Shown piece after piece: positions 1 to 9,188 of a stretch of 64,000 bases of DNA (the first letter of the stretch is position 1; each line of letters begins with the position of its first letter). Position numbers and translations under genes: made by a program. The stretch is from contig LYSZ01000001.1 in NCBI GenBank assembly GCA_001657385.1, positions 682,001 through 746,000 on the forward strand. Reading direction: 5' to 3'. A model generated the notes under the pieces. It was not told where the DNA came from. It searched no databases and was given only the letters and a program-made list of their open reading frames with translations. The DNA is from Parvularcula sp. BBD 1991-13. GTDB taxonomy: Bacteria > Pseudomonadota > Alphaproteobacteria > Caulobacterales > Parvularculaceae.

Positions 1-939
1 TATCGCTTCGCGCGCCGGCAGGGGCCGATCCTTCTCCTCACCATCGTCCTGACCTCGACGATCTTCATGTCGATCCTGATGGGCGTGATGAAGGCGCAGA
101 CGTTCGGCATCCTGTTCGGCAACGCCTGGATGGACTTTCGCGGCGCGGTGATCGGCTCGTCGAACTTCATGTTCCTGATCATGCCCGACATGCCGGCGAA
201 CCTGTTGCTCCTCGGCTCCTGGGCGGGCTTTTATTTCGGCGTCAACTATTACCTCAACCTGCGCAACGAGACGCAGCGCGCGCTGGTCTCCGCGCGCCTC
301 GCCGACCAGGCGCAACTGAAAATGCTGCGTTACCAGCTCAACCCGCATTTCCTGTTCAACACGCTGAACGCGATTTCGACCCTGGTCCTGGAAAAGGACG
401 GCAAGGGCGCGAACGCCATGCTGACGCAGTTGTCGGCGTTCCTGCGCTATTCCCTCGACAGCGATCCGTTACAGAAAACAACGCTTGCGGAGGAAATCAG
501 GGCGCTCCAGCTTTATCTCAAAATCGAAAAGACGCGCTTCGACGATCGCCTGACGGTCAATTTCGAGATTGACGACGCCGCGCTCGATGCGCTGGCGCCG
601 TCCCTCATCCTTCAGCCGGCGATCGAGAACGCCATCAAATACGCCATCGCCAGGATGGAAAGCGGCGGCGTGATCACGGTCAGGGCGCGCGTGGATAATG
701 ACCGGCTGGTGATGGAGGTCTGCGACAACGGCCCCGATGCGCCGGACGATCCGGCGCGCCTTCTGAAAAACGAGACTGCGGGCGTCGGCCTTGTGAACAT
801 GCGCGAACGCCTCGCCTATCTTTACCAGGAGCGCAGCGCGTTCCGGCTGCTGCGCGTCGAGCCGCAGGGGCTGTGCGTGCGCCTCAGCATCCCGTTTGAA
901 ACCGCCGCGCCGAAAGATCGGCGGGCGCCGAGACCTTGA
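1..939 (+). CDS. LytS-family sensor histidine kinase (5' end outside window)
   Basis: The reading frame is open from base 1, so the true start lies upstream; 312 residues are visible. The N-terminal part holds hydrophobic stretches (roughly residues 9-30 and 60-80 of the visible part) typical of a membrane sensor. It is followed by the His_kinase family signature NPHFLFNTLNAI, whose His is the predicted phosphorylation site, then an HATPase domain with an N-box (QPAIENAIKYA) and a G-box (GVGLVNMRERL). Kinases of this family pair with LytTR response regulators, and one starts 36 bases downstream. The signal sensed cannot be read from the sequence. The ATG at 67 is internal and would cut the first membrane segment. 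Confidence 0.9.
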   Translation, partial: YRFARRQGPILLLTIVLTSTIFMSILMGVMKAQTFGILFGNAWMDFRGAVIGSSNFMFLIMPDMPANLLLLGSWAGFYFGVNYYLNLRNETQRALVSARLADQAQLKMLRYQLNPHFLFNTLNAISTLVLEKDGKGANAMLTQLSAFLRYSLDSDPLQKTTLAEEIRALQLYLKIEKTRFDDRLTVNFEIDDAALDALAPSLILQPAIENAIKYAIARMESGGVITVRARVDNDRLVMEVCDNGPDAPDDPARLLKNETAGVGLVNMRERLAYLYQERSAFRLLRVEPQGLCVRLSIPFETAAPKDRRAPRP

Positions 940-975
940 TCCGATCATCCGCAATGCAACGCCAGGGGACAGCCA

Positions 976-1791
976 ATGAGTGAAGACAAAATCCGCGTCA
1001 TGCTGGTCGACGACGAACCGCTCGCCCTGCGCGGCCTGAAGCTGCGGCTGGAAGCGTTCCCGGAAATCGAGATCGTCGCCGAATGCGCCAATGGCCGCGA
1101 GGCGGTGAAGGAGATACGGGCGCAGGAGCCGGATCTGGTGTTCCTCGACATCCAGATGCCGGGCCTCGACGGTTTCGGCGTCGTCCGTGCACTGATCGGC
1201 TGTCCGGCGCCGCTGATCGTGTTCGTCACCGCCTATGACAAATACGCCATCGACGCGTTCGAGGCGAACGCCCTCGATTACATCGTCAAGCCGGTGGAGG
1301 AGGAACGCCTCAAGGACGCCGTGCACCGTGCTCGCGAAGCGCTGAAATCCAAGGCGGCGGCGAGCCGCGAGTCGCGCCTGATCGAAATGCTGGCCTCGCT
1401 CAGCGACGACGACCGCGACCGGATCAAGGAACTGATCAATGACGGCGAGTGGACGGAGAAACAGCGCTACACCGAGCGGCTGTCGTTCAAGGACGGCTCC
1501 AAGGTCGTTGTCCTGACCGCGGACGAAATCGAGTGGATCGACGCCGCCGGCGACTACATGTGCATTCACGCGGGCGGCAAGACCCACATCATCCGCGAGA
1601 CCATGAAGGCGCTGCAACAGCGCCTCGACCCGGCGCGGTTCCAGCGGGTGCACCGCTCGGCCATCGTCAATGTGGGCAAGGTCCGTGAACTTCACCCCCA
1701 CGCCAACGGCGAATACTTCCTGATCCTGGAAGGCGGGCAGGAATTGAAGCTTTCGCGCTCCTACAAGGAAGTGGTGGCGAGGTTCCTATAA
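976..1791 (+). CDS. LytTR-family response regulator
   Basis: A 271-residue DNA-binding response regulator and the likely partner of the preceding LytS-type kinase. The receiver domain (about 5-120) has the acidic pair DDE at 12-14, the phosphoacceptor Asp58 in VFLDIQMPG, the Thr of FVTAYD and Lys105 in IVKPVEEE. A linker is followed by a LytTR domain (about 165-271) containing FQRVHRSAIVNVGKV and ending LKLSRSYKEVVARFL, as in AlgR/LytR proteins, which bind direct-repeat promoter sites. The two genes are probably cotranscribed. The target genes are unknown; the next gene (kbl) is 144 bases away. Confidence 0.93.
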   Translation: MSEDKIRVMLVDDEPLALRGLKLRLEAFPEIEIVAECANGREAVKEIRAQEPDLVFLDIQMPGLDGFGVVRALIGCPAPLIVFVTAYDKYAIDAFEANALDYIVKPVEEERLKDAVHRAREALKSKAAASRESRLIEMLASLSDDDRDRIKELINDGEWTEKQRYTERLSFKDGSKVVVLTADEIEWIDAAGDYMCIHAGGKTHIIRETMKALQQRLDPARFQRVHRSAIVNVGKVRELHPHANGEYFLILEGGQELKLSRSYKEVVARFL

Positions 1792-1935
1792 CCGGGAACG
1801 GGCTGCGCTCCGATTGCGCCCTGATTGCGCCCCGATTTCGATAGAACCGCGAAAGACCCGCGACAGGGCCGCCGATTGACCCTTCGAGCACGACCTGCCA
1901 CATCTTGAGCAGCAACGGTCAAGGAGGCGGCGCCC

Positions 1936-3141
1936 ATGCGCGAGACGTTTTACCAGCGAATTGACGAGACCCTGAACGACATCCGCGAACAGGGTCTGGA
2001 AAAGGTCGAGCGCCTGATCACCTCCGCCCAGGGGCCGGTCATCGATGTCGACCATAAAGGCGAGACCCGGCGCGTGCTCAATTTCTGCGCCAACAACTAT
2101 CTCGGCCTCGCCGATCATCCGGAGATCGTCGCCGCCGCCAAGGCGACCATGGACGACTACGGCTTCGGCATGGCCTCGGTGCGCTTCATCTGCGGGACGA
2201 CGGACCTGCACCGCAAGGTGGAAAAGGAGATCGCGGACTTTCTCGGCTATGAGGACGCGATCCTGTTCGCGGCCTGTTTCGACGCCAATGGCGGCGTGTT
2301 CGAGCCGCTGCTCGGCCCTGAAGACGCGATCATTTCCGACGCCCTCAACCACGCCTCGATCATCGACGGCGTCAGGCTGTGCAAGGCGAAGCGCTTGCGC
2401 TACGCGACGTCGGACATGGCTGACCTGAAGGCGAAACTTCAGGAGGCGGACGAGGTTGGCGCGCGGACCAAGCTGATCGTCACCGACGGCGTTTTCTCCA
2501 TGGACGGCTATATCGCCAAGCTGGACGAGATCTGCGCGCTCGCCGACGAATTCGACGCCCTTGTCATGGTGGACGACTGCCACGCGACCGGCTTCATGGG
2601 ACCGAAGGGCGAAGGCGCGCCCGCCCATTGCGGCGTCGCGCGCCGCGTCGACATCCTCACCGGCACGCTGGGCAAGGCGCTGGGCGGCGGCATGGGCGGC
2701 TATATCTGCGCCTCGGCCAACGTCGTGCATCTTTTGCGCAACCGGGCGCGGCCCTATCTCTTCTCCAACGCGCTGACGCCGGCGCTGCTCGGCGCGACCC
2801 TGAAAACGCTGGAGCTGGTGCGCGCCGGCGACGGTCTGCGCGCGCAGCTTTTCCGCAACGCCGAGCGTTTCCGGGCGCAGATGACCGCAGCGGGATTCAC
2901 GCTCCTGCCGGGCGAGCATCCGATCATCCCGGTGATGATCCCCGACGCCCGGCTCGCCGGCGAGATGGCCGACGCCCTCATGGACGAGGGGGTTTATGTG
3001 ACGGCGTTTTCCTATCCGGTCGTCCCCAAGGGCCAGTCGCGCATCCGCACGCAGATGTGCGCGGCCCATTCCGACGCGCAGGTCGACGAGGCGGTGACGG
3101 CGTTCGTGAAAGCGGGTAAAAAGCTCGGCGTCATCGGCTGA
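1936..3141 (+). CDS. kbl: glycine C-acetyltransferase (2-amino-3-ketobutyrate CoA ligase)
   Basis: A 401-residue fold-type I PLP enzyme of the alpha-oxoamine synthase family. It cleaves 2-amino-3-oxobutyrate with CoA to glycine and acetyl-CoA, the second step of threonine degradation. Family signatures include NNYLGLADHP, the PLP-contact segment MVDDCHATGF and the Schiff-base lysine Lys247 in LTGTLGKALGGGMGG. The length matches E. coli Kbl (398). The ATG is preceded by AGGAGG at a slightly long spacing. The tdh gene for the preceding step lies 740 bases downstream on the same strand with a yceI-family gene between, so the three may form one unit. The related enzymes 5-aminolevulinate synthase and 8-amino-7-oxononanoate synthase are less likely given tdh nearby. 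Confidence 0.94.
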   Translation: MRETFYQRIDETLNDIREQGLEKVERLITSAQGPVIDVDHKGETRRVLNFCANNYLGLADHPEIVAAAKATMDDYGFGMASVRFICGTTDLHRKVEKEIADFLGYEDAILFAACFDANGGVFEPLLGPEDAIISDALNHASIIDGVRLCKAKRLRYATSDMADLKAKLQEADEVGARTKLIVTDGVFSMDGYIAKLDEICALADEFDALVMVDDCHATGFMGPKGEGAPAHCGVARRVDILTGTLGKALGGGMGGYICASANVVHLLRNRARPYLFSNALTPALLGATLKTLELVRAGDGLRAQLFRNAERFRAQMTAAGFTLLPGEHPIIPVMIPDARLAGEMADALMDEGVYVTAFSYPVVPKGQSRIRTQMCAAHSDAQVDEAVTAFVKAGKKLGVIG

Positions 3142-3214
3142 ACCGCCGCACGCCGCGATCGCGGCCGCATGCCGGCCCGGCGCGGCGAACGCCCGCACCC
3201 CAAGGGAGGTCCTT

Positions 3215-3814
3215 ATGAACGTCCGTCTTTTCTCCGTCGCCCTGTCCATGGCGGGCGCCGCGCTGTTTCTTTTCGCCGCGCCCGCCGCCGCGCAATGGAC
3301 GCTGATGGGCGGGGAATCCCGGATCGGCTTTGTGTCCGTCAAGGCGGGCGACGTCGCCGAAAGCCATTATTTCCGCGAGATGAACGGCGCCGTCGACGCC
3401 GACGGCGCGGCCGAGATCCGCATCGCCCTCGACAGCGTCGAGACCAATATCGACATCCGCAACGAACGCATGCGGGCGTTTCTGTTCGAAACCGACACGC
3501 ACCCGGAAGCGTTGATCGCCGCGACGGTCGATCTGGGCGCCTTTAGCGACCTGCCCGTGGGCGGACGCGAAAACGCCGCTTTCGCCGGCGAACTGACCCT
3601 GCACGGCGTCACCGCGCCGGTTGAAACCACGGTGACGGTCACGCGCATCGGCGAGAACCGCGTTCTTGTCGAGACCGCCGATCCGTTCATTCTTTATACA
3701 GATTTTTTCGACCTGGGCGCGGGCGTCGAAAAACTGCGCGAGATCGCCGGTCTTCCCTCGATCGTCCCGTCGTCTCCGGTGGCTGCGTCGCTGGTGTTCG
3801 AGCGGGAGGAATAA
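3215..3814 (+). CDS. YceI-family periplasmic protein
   Basis: A 199-residue protein with a clear Sec signal peptide (about 1-27, ending APAAAQW). The mature part reads as a YceI lipocalin-like barrel: the [10 protein letters not shown] strand at the start, then [13 protein letters not shown], and the [18 protein letters not shown] element typical of the family. YceI proteins bind polyisoprenoid or other amphiphilic molecules in the periplasm. The start follows AAGGGAGG. It sits between kbl and tdh, whose products are cytosolic enzymes of one pathway, so its placement has no obvious biochemical reason; it may simply be carried in the transcription unit. Confidence 0.88.
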   Translation: MNVRLFSVALSMAGAALFLFAAPAAAQWTLMGGESRIGFVSVKAGDVAESHYFREMNGAVDADGAAEIRIALDSVETNIDIRNERMRAFLFETDTHPEALIAATVDLGAFSDLPVGGRENAAFAGELTLHGVTAPVETTVTVTRIGENRVLVETADPFILYTDFFDLGAGVEKLREIAGLPSIVPSSPVAASLVFEREE

Positions 3815-3879
3815 CTTGCGGCGCACGCCCGCGGACAGACGCGCGAAAAACTGGAAACGTCCATGAAAGTCCTGACGCC

Positions 3880-4914
3880 ATGAAAGCCCTGATGAAAGCA
3901 AAGCCCGAAGAAGGCATCTGGATGCTCGACACGGCGCGGCCCGAAATCGGCCCCAATGACGTCCTGATCAGGGTCAGGCGCACGGCGATCTGCGGCACGG
4001 ACGTCCACATCTACAACTGGGACGACTGGGCGCGGAAAACCATCCCCGTACCGATGACCGTGGGGCACGAGTTTTCCGGCGAAATCGTCGAGATCGGCTC
4101 GGAGGTGCATCCGGAGCATTTCAAGATGAAAATCGGCGACCGGGTGTCGGCGGAAGGCCACGTCACCTGCGGCTATTGCCGCAACTGCCGCGCGGGCGAG
4201 CGCCATCTTTGCCGCAACACCCTCGGCGTCGGCGTCAACCGGCCGGGCTCCTTCGCGGAATATGTCGCGGTGCCGGCCTTCAATGTCTACAAGCTGCCGG
4301 CGGACGTCTCCGACGACATGGGCGCGATTTTCGACCCCTACGGCAACGCGGCGCACACCGCCCTCGCCTTCGATCTTGTCGGCGAGGACGTTCTTATCAC
4401 CGGCGCCGGGCCGATCGGCATCATGGCCGCGGCGGTCGCCCGCTTCGCCGGCGCGCGGTACGTGGTGATTACCGACGTCAATCCCTACCGCCTTGATCTC
4501 GCCGCGAAAATGGGCGCGACCCGCGCCGTGGACGTCTCCAGGGAAGACCTCAAGGACGTCATGGCCGATCTCGGCATGACCGAGGGGTTCGATGTCGGCC
4601 TTGAGATGTCGGGCGTTCCGGCGGCGTTCCAGTCGATGCTCGACGCCATGAACCACGGCGGCAAGATCGCCATGCTCGGCATCATGCCCAACGGCGCCGG
4701 CGCCGACTGGGACAAGGTGATTTTCAAGGGCCTGGAGATCAAGGGCATTTACGGCCGGCGGATGTTCGAGACATGGTACAAGATGGGCGCGATGCTCCAG
4801 GCGGGGCTCGACCTCAAGCCGATCCTGACGCACCGCTTCCCGGCGGCGGAGTATCAGAAAGGCTTCGATGTCATGCGCTCCGGCCAGGCCGGCAAGGTCA
4901 TTCTCGAATGGTAA
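3880..4914 (+). CDS. tdh: L-threonine 3-dehydrogenase
   Basis: A 344-residue zinc-dependent medium-chain dehydrogenase that oxidises L-threonine to 2-amino-3-oxobutyrate with NAD+, feeding Kbl. Seen directly are catalytic zinc ligand Cys38 in [12 protein letters not shown], the GHE motif at 62-64, four structural-zinc cysteines (Cys97, 100, 103, 111) and a Rossmann nucleotide-binding loop in [15 protein letters not shown]. The YNWDDW segment after Cys38 is characteristic of Tdh rather than general sorbitol or alcohol dehydrogenases. The length equals the usual 341-345. The start used is the first ATG; a second in-frame Met (residue 5) is also possible. Confidence 0.95.
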   Translation: MKALMKAKPEEGIWMLDTARPEIGPNDVLIRVRRTAICGTDVHIYNWDDWARKTIPVPMTVGHEFSGEIVEIGSEVHPEHFKMKIGDRVSAEGHVTCGYCRNCRAGERHLCRNTLGVGVNRPGSFAEYVAVPAFNVYKLPADVSDDMGAIFDPYGNAAHTALAFDLVGEDVLITGAGPIGIMAAAVARFAGARYVVITDVNPYRLDLAAKMGATRAVDVSREDLKDVMADLGMTEGFDVGLEMSGVPAAFQSMLDAMNHGGKIAMLGIMPNGAGADWDKVIFKGLEIKGIYGRRMFETWYKMGAMLQAGLDLKPILTHRFPAAEYQKGFDVMRSGQAGKVILEW

Positions 4915-5056
4915 TTTTTAAGAAAACCGGTCTAGGGTAGTCGCAGGCGGCGGGCGCAATCGTTTTTCGCCGCCGGATCAACGCTTTCGCAATATTCGTT
5001 CAGAACAGCGCTTTCGCAACGACGCCCCTGGACCAACCTTCTCAGACCCGCGCCCC

Positions 5057-5944
5057 ATGGCAGAGTTTCTCAAGTTTTTCGTCGGTTGTTTCGCGGTCCT
5101 GTTCATCGGCCTCGCAGCGTCCATGGCGCCGGCGCTTCCGGGCTCGGCGCCGTCCGCCGAGCAACGGTTGCGCGCCCTGGCCGCGCGGGCGCTCGACGAG
5201 GCCGGCGTCTCCTGGGCGGAGGCGACGATGCAGGGCCAGAAAGCCGTGATCGCCGGCGTCGCCCCGTCCCGGGACGCCCGCGACGCGGCGCTCGACATCC
5301 TCGCGACCAGCGCCGGGCCGGGCGGCGCCCTGTTCGGCGGCGTTACCCGGATCGACGCCCGCGCGGTAACAATCGCGCCGCAGGCGCCCGGCCCCGCGCC
5401 GCTCTCCGAAGACATCCCGCTGGATATCGCCGCGTCCGGTTCGGTCGAGCGGCGCGCCGACGTCGCGCCCGACCCTTTGGCCAGCCCGTTTGCCGCTCCC
5501 ATTGCCGAACCGTCTCCGCAGGCGCGTTCACACGCCGCTTGCGACGCGCAGCTCTCCCGCGTCATCGCCGGGCAGTCGATTCGCTTCGCCTTCGCCCGGC
5601 GCGCGCCGGAAGCGTCGAGCCTGGCGGGCCTCGCCGCCCTCGCCGAGATTCTCACGGCGTGCCCCGACGTCCATCTGCGCATCACCGGCCACACCGACGC
5701 AACCGGCAGTCCGGCGCGGAATCTCCGCCTCAGCGAAAACCGCGCCGCCGCCGTCGCCGACGCGCTGACCGGTCTCGGCGTCGCGCCGGACCGTCTCGAG
5801 ATTGTCGGACGCGGCGACGCCGAGCCGCTGTTCGACAACGCGACGGCCGAGGGGCGCGCCGGCAACCGCCGCATCGAAATCGCACCGTTCCGCCCCGGGG
5901 CCCCGGCCGAAGATACGACCGCGCGCGCGGCGCAACAGGAATGA
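5057..5944 (+). CDS. OmpA-family envelope protein with N-terminal BON-like region
   Basis: A 295-residue protein with an N-terminal hydrophobic segment (about 7-28: signal peptide or anchor). It is followed by a region with the cadence of one BON repeat (around 35-100, QKAVIAGVAPSRDARDAAL), an Ala/Pro-rich linker, and an OmpA/MotB peptidoglycan-binding domain (about 175-285). The domain contains ITGHTDATGSPARNLRLSE and GNRRIEI, including the Asp and Arg that bind diaminopimelate. BON plus OmpA resembles the OmpATb type of cell-wall-bound protein. No good ribosome binding site precedes the ATG. The small membrane gene that follows is 10 bases away and probably cotranscribed. Confidence 0.82.
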   Translation: MAEFLKFFVGCFAVLFIGLAASMAPALPGSAPSAEQRLRALAARALDEAGVSWAEATMQGQKAVIAGVAPSRDARDAALDILATSAGPGGALFGGVTRIDARAVTIAPQAPGPAPLSEDIPLDIAASGSVERRADVAPDPLASPFAAPIAEPSPQARSHAACDAQLSRVIAGQSIRFAFARRAPEASSLAGLAALAEILTACPDVHLRITGHTDATGSPARNLRLSENRAAAVADALTGLGVAPDRLEIVGRGDAEPLFDNATAEGRAGNRRIEIAPFRPGAPAEDTTARAAQQE

Positions 5945-5954
5945 TGGAGTAAGC

Positions 5955-6182
5955 ATGCTCTGGCTCGTCGCCCATATGCAGTTGCTGCTCTTCGCCGCGT
6001 TCTTCATCGGCCTCGGCGTCGGCTGGTGGATATGGGGCGCGCGCACGCCGCGGTCCGACGCCTTGCCTCCGCGCAAGGAGGCGCTTATGGGAACCCTGAA
6101 CAGCGATTTCCGCCCGCCAGCCAACGCCGCGCCGGCGGCGGAGGCCGCGCCGCAAAAAGACAACGCAGCAGCCAGGGAGTAA
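5955..6182 (+). CDS. small single-pass membrane protein, unknown function
   Basis: A 75-residue protein starting at an ATG preceded by GGAG, 10 bases after the OmpA-family gene. One hydrophobic helix (about 2-25, ending in GVGWWIWGAR) is followed by a polar, Pro/Ala-rich tail. The spacing and ribosome binding site support a real gene translationally linked to the OmpA-family gene. I do not recognise a family; a helper of the OmpA-family protein is only a guess from position. Confidence 0.68.
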   Translation: MLWLVAHMQLLLFAAFFIGLGVGWWIWGARTPRSDALPPRKEALMGTLNSDFRPPANAAPAAEAAPQKDNAAARE

Positions 6183-6230
6183 GCGCGGGACCCCGTGTGT
6201 CCGGGCCCTGGCCGCCTGGAGACCCGTTTC

Positions 6231-7538
6231 ATGATCCCACGTTACGCCCGCCCCGAGATGACCGCGATCTGGTCGCCGGAAACCAAATACCGCATCTGGT
6301 TCGAGATCGAGGCGCACGCGGCCGACCGCATGGCCGAGCTTGGGGTGATCCCGAAAGAGGCGGCTCGGGTGATCTGGGACAAGGGCCGCGAGGCGGCGTT
6401 CGACCCCGAGCGCATCGACGAGATCGAGCGCGAGGTCAAACACGACGTTATCGCTTTCCTCACCCACCTGGCGGAACATGTCGGCGAGGAAGCGCGCTTC
6501 GTGCATCAGGGCATGACGTCATCGGACGTGCTCGACACCTGTCTCTCGGTGCAACTGACGCGGGCGAGCGATCTGTTGCTGGCCGGCGTCGACCGGGTGC
6601 TGGCGGCGCTGAAAAAACGCGCCCTTGAGCATAAAAACGACGTCTGCGTCGGGCGCAGCCACGGCATTCACGCCGAACCGACCACCTTCGGGTTAAAACT
6701 CGCGACGTTCTATACGGAGTTTCAGCGGGGCCGCAAACGGCTGGAGGCCGCACGCGAGGAAATCGCCGTATGCGCCATTTCCGGCGCGGTCGGCACCTTC
6801 GCCAATGTCGATCCGTCCGTCGAAGCGCATGTGGCGAAGAAACTCGGCCTCGCGGTCGAACCCGTCTCGACGCAGGTTATCCCGCGCGACCGGCATGCGG
6901 CGTTTTTCGCCGCCCTCGGCGTTGTCGCCTCCTCGATCGAGCGCCTCGCGGTGGAGATCCGTCATTTGCAGCGCAGCGAAGTTCTGGAGGCGGAGGAATA
7001 TTTCGCCAAGGGGCAGAAGGGCTCCTCCGCCATGCCCCACAAGCGCAACCCGATCCTGACCGAAAACCTCACCGGCCTCGCCCGCCTCGTGCGCATGTGC
7101 GTGACGCCGGCGATGGAAAACGTCGCCCTGTGGCACGAGCGGGACATCTCCCATTCCTCGGTGGAGCGCGGGATCGGCCCGGACGCCACCGTGCATCTCG
7201 ACTTCGCGCTGCATCGCCTGGCGGGCGTCGTTGAAAACCTCGCCGTCTATCCTGCGCGCATGAAGAAAAACCTCGACAGCCTTGGCGGGCTCGTCTTTTC
7301 CCAGCGCGTTCTCCTGGCGTTGACGCAGGCCGGGGTCAGTCGGGAGGATTCCTACGCCTGGGTTCAGCGCAACGCCATGCCCGCCTGGCGCGGCGAAGGC
7401 CATTTCCTCGACAACCTGAAAGCCGACAAGGACGTGACCGGGAAGCTTTCGTCCGACGCGCTTGAGGCCCTGTTCGACCTTGGCTGGCACACCAAGCATG
7501 TCGATACGATCTTCGCACGGGTGTTCGACGGCGACTGA
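6231..7538 (+). CDS. purB: adenylosuccinate lyase
   Basis: A 435-residue member of the fumarase/aspartase superfamily. It acts twice in purine synthesis, cleaving SAICAR to AICAR and adenylosuccinate to AMP, with release of fumarate. The superfamily signature loop GSSAMPHKRNP (about residues 260-270) holds the catalytic serine; the TSSDVLDTC segment and the GRSHGIHAEP histidine motif also match PurB. The start MIPRYARPEM is the family's usual N-terminus; an in-frame GTG 36 bases upstream would add an atypical extension. It appears monocistronic; a dispersed repeat follows it. Confidence 0.95.
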   Translation: MIPRYARPEMTAIWSPETKYRIWFEIEAHAADRMAELGVIPKEAARVIWDKGREAAFDPERIDEIEREVKHDVIAFLTHLAEHVGEEARFVHQGMTSSDVLDTCLSVQLTRASDLLLAGVDRVLAALKKRALEHKNDVCVGRSHGIHAEPTTFGLKLATFYTEFQRGRKRLEAAREEIAVCAISGAVGTFANVDPSVEAHVAKKLGLAVEPVSTQVIPRDRHAAFFAALGVVASSIERLAVEIRHLQRSEVLEAEEYFAKGQKGSSAMPHKRNPILTENLTGLARLVRMCVTPAMENVALWHERDISHSSVERGIGPDATVHLDFALHRLAGVVENLAVYPARMKKNLDSLGGLVFSQRVLLALTQAGVSREDSYAWVQRNAMPAWRGEGHFLDNLKADKDVTGKLSSDALEALFDLGWHTKHVDTIFARVFDGD

Positions 7539-7581
7539 AGGCGCCCAGGCGCGGTGTGCTCGGCCGTTAGAGCCAATCGCG

Positions 7582-7658
7582 TTCAACGCGACTCACAATC
7601 GGCCCCGAAGCCCTAAGTGAAGCGCGCCCGCGAACCGCAGGACCGGCGGTCCGCTTTT
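7582..7658 (+). repeat. dispersed intergenic element, copy A
   Basis: This lies between the convergent purB and DoxX-like genes. It shares the blocks TTCAACGCGA-TCACAA and GCGCGCCCGCGAACCGCA, then ACCGG and TCCGCTTT, in the same order and orientation with the sequence at 63357-63448. The last block can fold as a short hairpin (GGACC-GGC-GGTCC) before CGCTTTT, so the element may act as a terminator on the + strand. Confidence 0.7.
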
Positions 7659-7672
7659 GCTAGCGATGCGCC

Positions 7673-8137
7673 CTAGCTGTTGCGCTGGACGATCAGGTTG
7701 ACAATGGCCGCGAAAAGACCCCCGACCGCGATCATGAACAGCGACGTCGTCATCGCGGTGGAAAAGTCCGACGCCGCAAACGGCCCGCCCGCCGCCAGGG
7801 CCGCGGCCGGCGCGGGATCGGCGTAGCCCGCCGGCGTCGCAACGCCGAGGAACGGCGACAGGTGAACGAGGACGGCCCCGAAAAACGGCAGCACGCCGAT
7901 CAGCGCGCCGAGCCGGCGCGTCATCGGCAGGATGACGAGAACGCCCGCCGCAAGCTCCAGCGCGCCGACGGCGTAGTTGAGCCATGGATAGGCGAGATCG
8001 GCGAAAGGCGCGCCGAGACCGGTCGCCTTGTACTCGATATACGGAAAAATATGCGCGCCGCCGGTGAACTTCGTCGCGCCGAAAACAATCAGAAACCCGC
8101 CCACGGCAAGGGCCAGCGCCCATCGCATGATTGTCAT
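7673..8137 (-). CDS. DoxX-like small membrane protein
   Basis: A 154-residue integral membrane protein with about four hydrophobic helices. The first is MRWALALAVGGFLIVFGATKF and includes the FGATKF-type motif seen in DoxX/DUF417-like proteins; further helices lie around 55-75, 80-100 and 125-150. The ATG chosen is preceded by GGAGAG at six bases, which excludes the longer open frame upstream. DoxX-family proteins are linked to redox or thiosulfate-related membrane complexes, but the role here cannot be determined. It converges on purB, and the opposite-strand DUF983 gene starts about 200 bases beyond its start. Confidence 0.8.
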   Translation of the reverse strand: MTIMRWALALAVGGFLIVFGATKFTGGAHIFPYIEYKATGLGAPFADLAYPWLNYAVGALELAAGVLVILPMTRRLGALIGVLPFFGAVLVHLSPFLGVATPAGYADPAPAAALAAGGPFAASDFSTAMTTSLFMIAVGGLFAAIVNLIVQRNS

Positions 8138-8338
8138 GATGATCTCTCCCGAAAACTGCTCCCTGGAACGGACATATATCCCGTTTCGCGCCGACGCGGA
8201 AATCAGGAGGCGTTCACGCGCGCGCACGCTTTCGACAGTGACGGCGCGTCCGGCGCGCGCGCGTTTTTTATCCACGGAGCCGCGCCCGCGCGCTGGCGCC
8301 GCATTGCATCGGCGCCGCCGGCGCGTCATAGGAGCGCG

Positions 8339-8764
8339 ATGGACGATCCCGTCGAACAATTCGGCGCCGCGCCGGCGGCGCAACGCTCATGGCTGCGCGC
8401 CATGGGCCGGGGCTTGCGCAAGCGCTGCCCGCAATGCGGCCGCGGCGGGCTGTTCGCCGGATATATTCGCACCGCCGACGCCTGTCCGGCCTGCGGCCTC
8501 GACCTCACCGGGCACCGCACCGACGACGCGCCGCCCTATGTGACGGTGATGATCGTCGGCCACCTTGCTATTCCCATCGCCCTCGCGGTTCGCCAGTTGG
8601 CCGAGCCGCCCCTGTGGCTGCAATTCGCCATCTGGCTGCCGGCGATCGCGATCGCGACATTCTGGACTCTGCCGGCGGTCAAGGGCGCCTTTGTCGGGCT
8701 GCAATGGGCGAACCGCATGCACGGCTTCGCCGGCGCGGACGCGGACCCGACCGCGGACGCCTGA
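8339..8764 (+). CDS. DUF983 family zinc-ribbon membrane protein
   Basis: A 141-residue protein. Two CPxCG knuckles (KRCPQCGRGGLF near 30-40 and ACPACGLDL near 50-60) form a zinc ribbon, followed by a TDDAPPYV motif and two hydrophobic helices (about 70-90 and 95-115). This layout is the DUF983 family, which is widespread in alphaproteobacteria. Its function is not established; in some genomes it neighbours cytochrome oxidase genes, but none is present here. The start is preceded by AGGAGCG. Confidence 0.85.
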   Translation: MDDPVEQFGAAPAAQRSWLRAMGRGLRKRCPQCGRGGLFAGYIRTADACPACGLDLTGHRTDDAPPYVTVMIVGHLAIPIALAVRQLAEPPLWLQFAIWLPAIAIATFWTLPAVKGAFVGLQWANRMHGFAGADADPTADA

Positions 8765-8806
8765 AAGCCGACCCGCTGAAAGTCGCCCGCATGGGCCTTA
8801 TCGGTC

Positions 8807-8834
8807 TTGACAAAGACCCGGCGATGAGTAGGTT
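8807..8834 (+). promoter_or_regulatory. sigma70-type promoter for rpmG
   Basis: TTGACA and TAGGTT are separated by 16 bases, ending about 40 bases upstream of the rpmG ATG. The perfect -35 box and position directly before a ribosomal protein gene make it convincing. Confidence 0.72.
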
Positions 8835-8875
8835 CCGCGTTCGCCGCGCGGGATATGCGGCAAGGAGAAGGAATC

Positions 8876-9043
8876 ATGGCCAAGCCGACAACCGTAAAAA
8901 TCAGGCTGAACTCGACCGCCGGCACGGGATACTTTTACGTTACGAAAAAGAACACCCGCACCATGACCGAAAAGCTCGTGCTCCGGAAATACGATCCCGT
9001 CGCGCGCAAGCATGTCGAGTTCAAGGAAGGCAAGATCAAGTAG
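8876..9043 (+). CDS. rpmG: 50S ribosomal protein L33
   Basis: A 55-residue protein with the L33 pattern: [20 protein letters not shown] at the N-terminus, then [20 protein letters not shown] and the [10 protein letters not shown] tail. It lacks the CxxC pairs of the zinc-binding form, so it is the zinc-independent (C-) type. The start ATG follows AAGGAGAAGG; an in-frame ATG 21 bases upstream is less well placed. The gene has its own promoter and an intrinsic terminator. Confidence 0.96.
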   Translation: MAKPTTVKIRLNSTAGTGYFYVTKKNTRTMTEKLVLRKYDPVARKHVEFKEGKIK

Positions 9044-9188
9044 GCCGGCCGCCACGCCGCCCCGCGCCCTTGACGACGCCCCTCTTCCTTGCACGACTTC
9101 CCCGCATGACTTGCCTGCACCATGCCGGCGACCGGCCGCGGCGCGCGGGACCCCGTTAGGGGCAAAACGATAAGCATAAAAAGACGAA

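Noticed and set aside
469-1701. Long open frame on the minus strand opposite the LytS/LytTR genes
   Set aside because: Typical antisense frame in high-GC DNA; the plus strand encodes clear protein families across the same bases.
1795-1850. GATTGCGCCC duplicated before kbl as a regulatory repeat
   Set aside because: Only two imperfect copies; too short to separate from chance in this composition.
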